The translations under genes were made by a program, and so were the position numbers. 64,000 nucleotides of DNA from Flavobacteriales bacterium 33_180_T64 (GTDB taxonomy: Bacteria > Bacteroidota > Bacteroidia > Flavobacteriales > Flavobacteriaceae): assembly GCA_002162685.1 (NCBI GenBank), contig MAAQ01000002.1:62001-126000 (forward strand), given 5' to 3'. The notes below the pieces were generated by a model. That model searched no databases and was not told the DNA's origin. It saw only the letters and a program-made list of their open reading frames with translations. Position 1 is the stretch's first letter. Every line of letters starts with the position of its first letter. Of the stretch, positions 62,286 to 64,000 are shown piece by piece.

Positions 62286-63911
62286 ATGGGAAAAGGATTT
62301 TTCAACGTACCAATAGCTATAAATGAGCCTGTAAAATCTTATGCTCCAGGATCTCCTGAGCGTGAAGCAGTTTTAGAAGCTTACAAAGACATGTGGAATA
62401 CTAAAATTGATGTTCCATTATATATAAATGGAAAAGATGTATCGACTGGAAACACCAAAACCATGTCTGCTCCACATGATCATCAACATGTTGTTGGGAC
62501 ATATCATCTCGCAGAAAAATCAAATATAGAAGATGCAATTGCAACTGCTTTAGAAGCAAGAAAAACATGGTCTCAATTACCTTGGGAACATCGTGCTGGT
62601 ATTTTCTTAAAAGCTGCCGAGTTAATAGCAGGACCTTATAGAGCAAAAATAAACGCAGCAACAATGATAGCGCAATCCAAAACAGTTCACCAAGCTGAAA
62701 TTGATGCCTCATGCGAATTGATTGATTTTCTACGTTTTAATGTTCAGTTTATGACAGATATCTATCATGAACAACCTGAAAGTTCTAGCGAAGCCTGGAA
62801 TAGATTAGAATATCGCCCGTTAGAAGGATTTACCTATGCGGTAACACCATTTAACTTTACTGCTATAGCTGCAAATCTTCCTGCTTGCATGGCTATGATG
62901 GGAAATGTTGTGGTATGGAAACCTAGTGATAGTCAAATTTTTTCAGCAAAAATCATTATGGATGTTTTTAAAGAAGCTGGTGTTCCTGATGGTGTTATAA
63001 ACGTCGTTTTTGGTGATCCTGCTATGATTACTGATACAGTAATGGAAAGTCCTGATTTTTCTGGATTACACTTTACGGGTTCTACATTTATCTTTAAAGA
63101 ACTTTGGAAGAAAATCGGAAACAACATTCACAGTTATAAAACATACCCTAGGATTGTAGGTGAAACTGGTGGAAAAGATTTCATTATTGCTCATAAATCT
63201 GCAAACCCAATACAAGTAGCTACAGCAATTTCTAGAGGCGCTTTCGAATTTCAAGGTCAAAAATGCAGTGCTGCTTCAAGAGCCTACGTTCCGTCTAACC
63301 TATGGGATACAGTTAAAGAACGTGTTATAAAAGATGTAACATCATTTAAAATGGGCTCTCCAGAAGATTTCAATAATTTTATTACTGCAGTAATACATGA
63401 AGGGTCTTTTGATAAACTAGCAAAATATATAGATGGTGCAAAAAATGATGCTGATGCTGAAATCATTGTTGGTGGTAACTATGACAAAAGCAAAGGCTAC
63501 TTTATAGAGCCAACTATAATTGTTACTAGCAACCCTAAATACACCACAATGTGTACAGAATTATTTGGCCCCGTTATGACTATTTATGTGTACGACGAAA
63601 ATCACTATTCTGAAACATTACAACTTATTGATGAAACCAGTGAATATGCCCTAACAGGAGCTGTTTTATCAACAGATAGATATGCTATAGATGAAGCTAC
63701 AAAAGCATTACAAAATTGTGCTGGCAACTTCTACATCAATGACAAACCAACTGGTGCCGTTGTAGGTCAACAACCATTTGGTGGTGCAAGAGCTTCTGGC
63801 ACAAATGACAAAGCTGGTAGTGCTCTTAACTTATTGCGCTGGGTATCACCTAGAATGATCAAAGAAACATTTGTAACACCTACTAATTATCGCTATCCAT
63901 TTTTAGGGTAA
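62286..63911 (+). CDS. pruA: L-glutamate gamma-semialdehyde dehydrogenase
   Basis: Oxidises glutamate semialdehyde / pyrroline-5-carboxylate to glutamate, the second step of proline catabolism. This is the long, monofunctional form (541 aa), like the eukaryotic ALDH4 enzymes. VTPFNFTAIAANLPACMAMMGN, GLHFTGSTFIFKELW, GETGGKDFIIAH (general base) and FQGQKCSAASRAYVP (nucleophile Cys) are present, with the C-terminal QQPFGGARASGTNDKAG. No PutA proline dehydrogenase domain is fused and none is adjacent. It ends at a clear terminator. Confidence 0.96.
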   Translation: MGKGFFNVPIAINEPVKSYAPGSPEREAVLEAYKDMWNTKIDVPLYINGKDVSTGNTKTMSAPHDHQHVVGTYHLAEKSNIEDAIATALEARKTWSQLPWEHRAGIFLKAAELIAGPYRAKINAATMIAQSKTVHQAEIDASCELIDFLRFNVQFMTDIYHEQPESSSEAWNRLEYRPLEGFTYAVTPFNFTAIAANLPACMAMMGNVVVWKPSDSQIFSAKIIMDVFKEAGVPDGVINVVFGDPAMITDTVMESPDFSGLHFTGSTFIFKELWKKIGNNIHSYKTYPRIVGETGGKDFIIAHKSANPIQVATAISRGAFEFQGQKCSAASRAYVPSNLWDTVKERVIKDVTSFKMGSPEDFNNFITAVIHEGSFDKLAKYIDGAKNDADAEIIVGGNYDKSKGYFIEPTIIVTSNPKYTTMCTELFGPVMTIYVYDENHYSETLQLIDETSEYALTGAVLSTDRYAIDEATKALQNCAGNFYINDKPTGAVVGQQPFGGARASGTNDKAGSALNLLRWVSPRMIKETFVTPTNYRYPFLG

Positions 63912-63933
63912 GCACACTAAAATAGATTATCAT

Positions 63934-63969
63934 AAAAAACTTCAAACTCAACGGTTTGAAGTTTTTTTT
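63934..63969 (+). terminator. terminator after pruA
   Basis: ACTTCAAAC pairs with GTTTGAAGT around TCAACG, extended by A and T runs, giving a long stem followed by T residues. Confidence 0.94.
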
Positions 63970-64000
63970 TGCTTTTAATCCTAAAAGATTAACGAACTCA

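Noticed and set aside
62401-62712. 103-codon reverse frame inside pruA
   Set aside because: It is antisense to pruA and rich in Leu/Gln/His as expected of a shadow.
1-64000. Search for CRISPR arrays, insertion sequences, integrases, rRNA, attachment sites or an origin
   Set aside because: No regularly spaced repeats, transposase or integrase frames or rRNA sequence were seen; only one tRNA is present, without a flanking repeat.

Overview
The window is a contiguous piece of chromosome from a member of the Bacteroidota, almost certainly a (probably marine) Flavobacteriaceae. The evidence is a strongly AT-rich sequence, repeated TAnnTTTG promoter boxes very close to start codons, a type IX secretion (T9SS) C-terminal sorting domain, a T9SS plug-domain protein, a complete Na+-pumping NADH:quinone reductase (nqrABCDEF), many short SPII/SPI signal peptides ending in AQ or C, and several families largely confined to flavobacteria. 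I see no insertion sequence, prophage, CRISPR array or rRNA. The content is mostly core and accessory metabolism.

Layout. 1-3.5 kb: 3' end of an ECF sigma factor, coupled to an Nramp-related transporter broken by a frameshift in an A11 tract, then lipA and gap. 3.6-9.5 kb: TPR hybrid histidine kinase, lpxK (reverse), Nif3-like protein, a coiled-coil 'zinc ribbon' protein without cysteines, msrA. 9.6-13.4 kb: a secreted N-formylglutamate-amidohydrolase-like T9SS cargo, a methyltransferase, a lipoprotein and a double iron-sulfur protein. 13.5-24.9 kb: a long one-directional kynurenine degradation cluster (kynU, kmo, 2-aminomuconate deaminase, aldehyde dehydrogenase, 3-hydroxyanthranilate dioxygenase, ACMS decarboxylase). 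It is interleaved with an atypical SDR, three uncharacterised exported proteins and a 7-TM protein, and followed by a POT transporter. 26.6-31.5 kb: hydrolase, O-methyltransferase, a second TPR hybrid kinase, a 0.7-kb gene-poor stretch with a possible gene relic, and tatA. 31.6-36.8 kb: M1 peptidase, DUF6702-type protein and three tandem CarboxypepD_reg-like paralogues. 36.9-44.9 kb: pepE, tRNA-Gly, GNAT, M15 and M48 peptidases, ankyrin protein, gpmI, HAD protein, map, cupin, methyltransferase. 45-57.2 kb: apbE group, tricorn-like protease, cupin lipoprotein and the nqr operon. 57.4-64 kb: T9SS plug-domain protein, a divergent cysteine dioxygenase / cysteine-sulfinate-decarboxylase-like pair, apaG, a possible permuted papain-fold protein, and pruA.

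How the genes work together. The kynurenine cluster encodes every step from kynurenine (or 3-hydroxykynurenine) through 3-hydroxyanthranilate, ACMS and 2-aminomuconate to an oxalocrotonate-type product. Tryptophan dioxygenase and formamidase are not in the window. ApbE would supply the covalent FMN of NqrB and NqrC. The cysteine dioxygenase and decarboxylase would together make hypotaurine. LipA, gap, gpmI, pruA, map, msrA and lpxK are housekeeping genes.

The most noteworthy items are the taurine-type gene pair with a CSAD-like selectivity triad, the orphan genes built into the kynurenine operon (including the 7-TM protein), the three overlapping CarboxypepD_reg paralogues, a candidate permuted NlpC/P60-like protein, and the homopolymer frameshift in the transporter. 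All functional statements come from reading motifs by eye; no database search was run.
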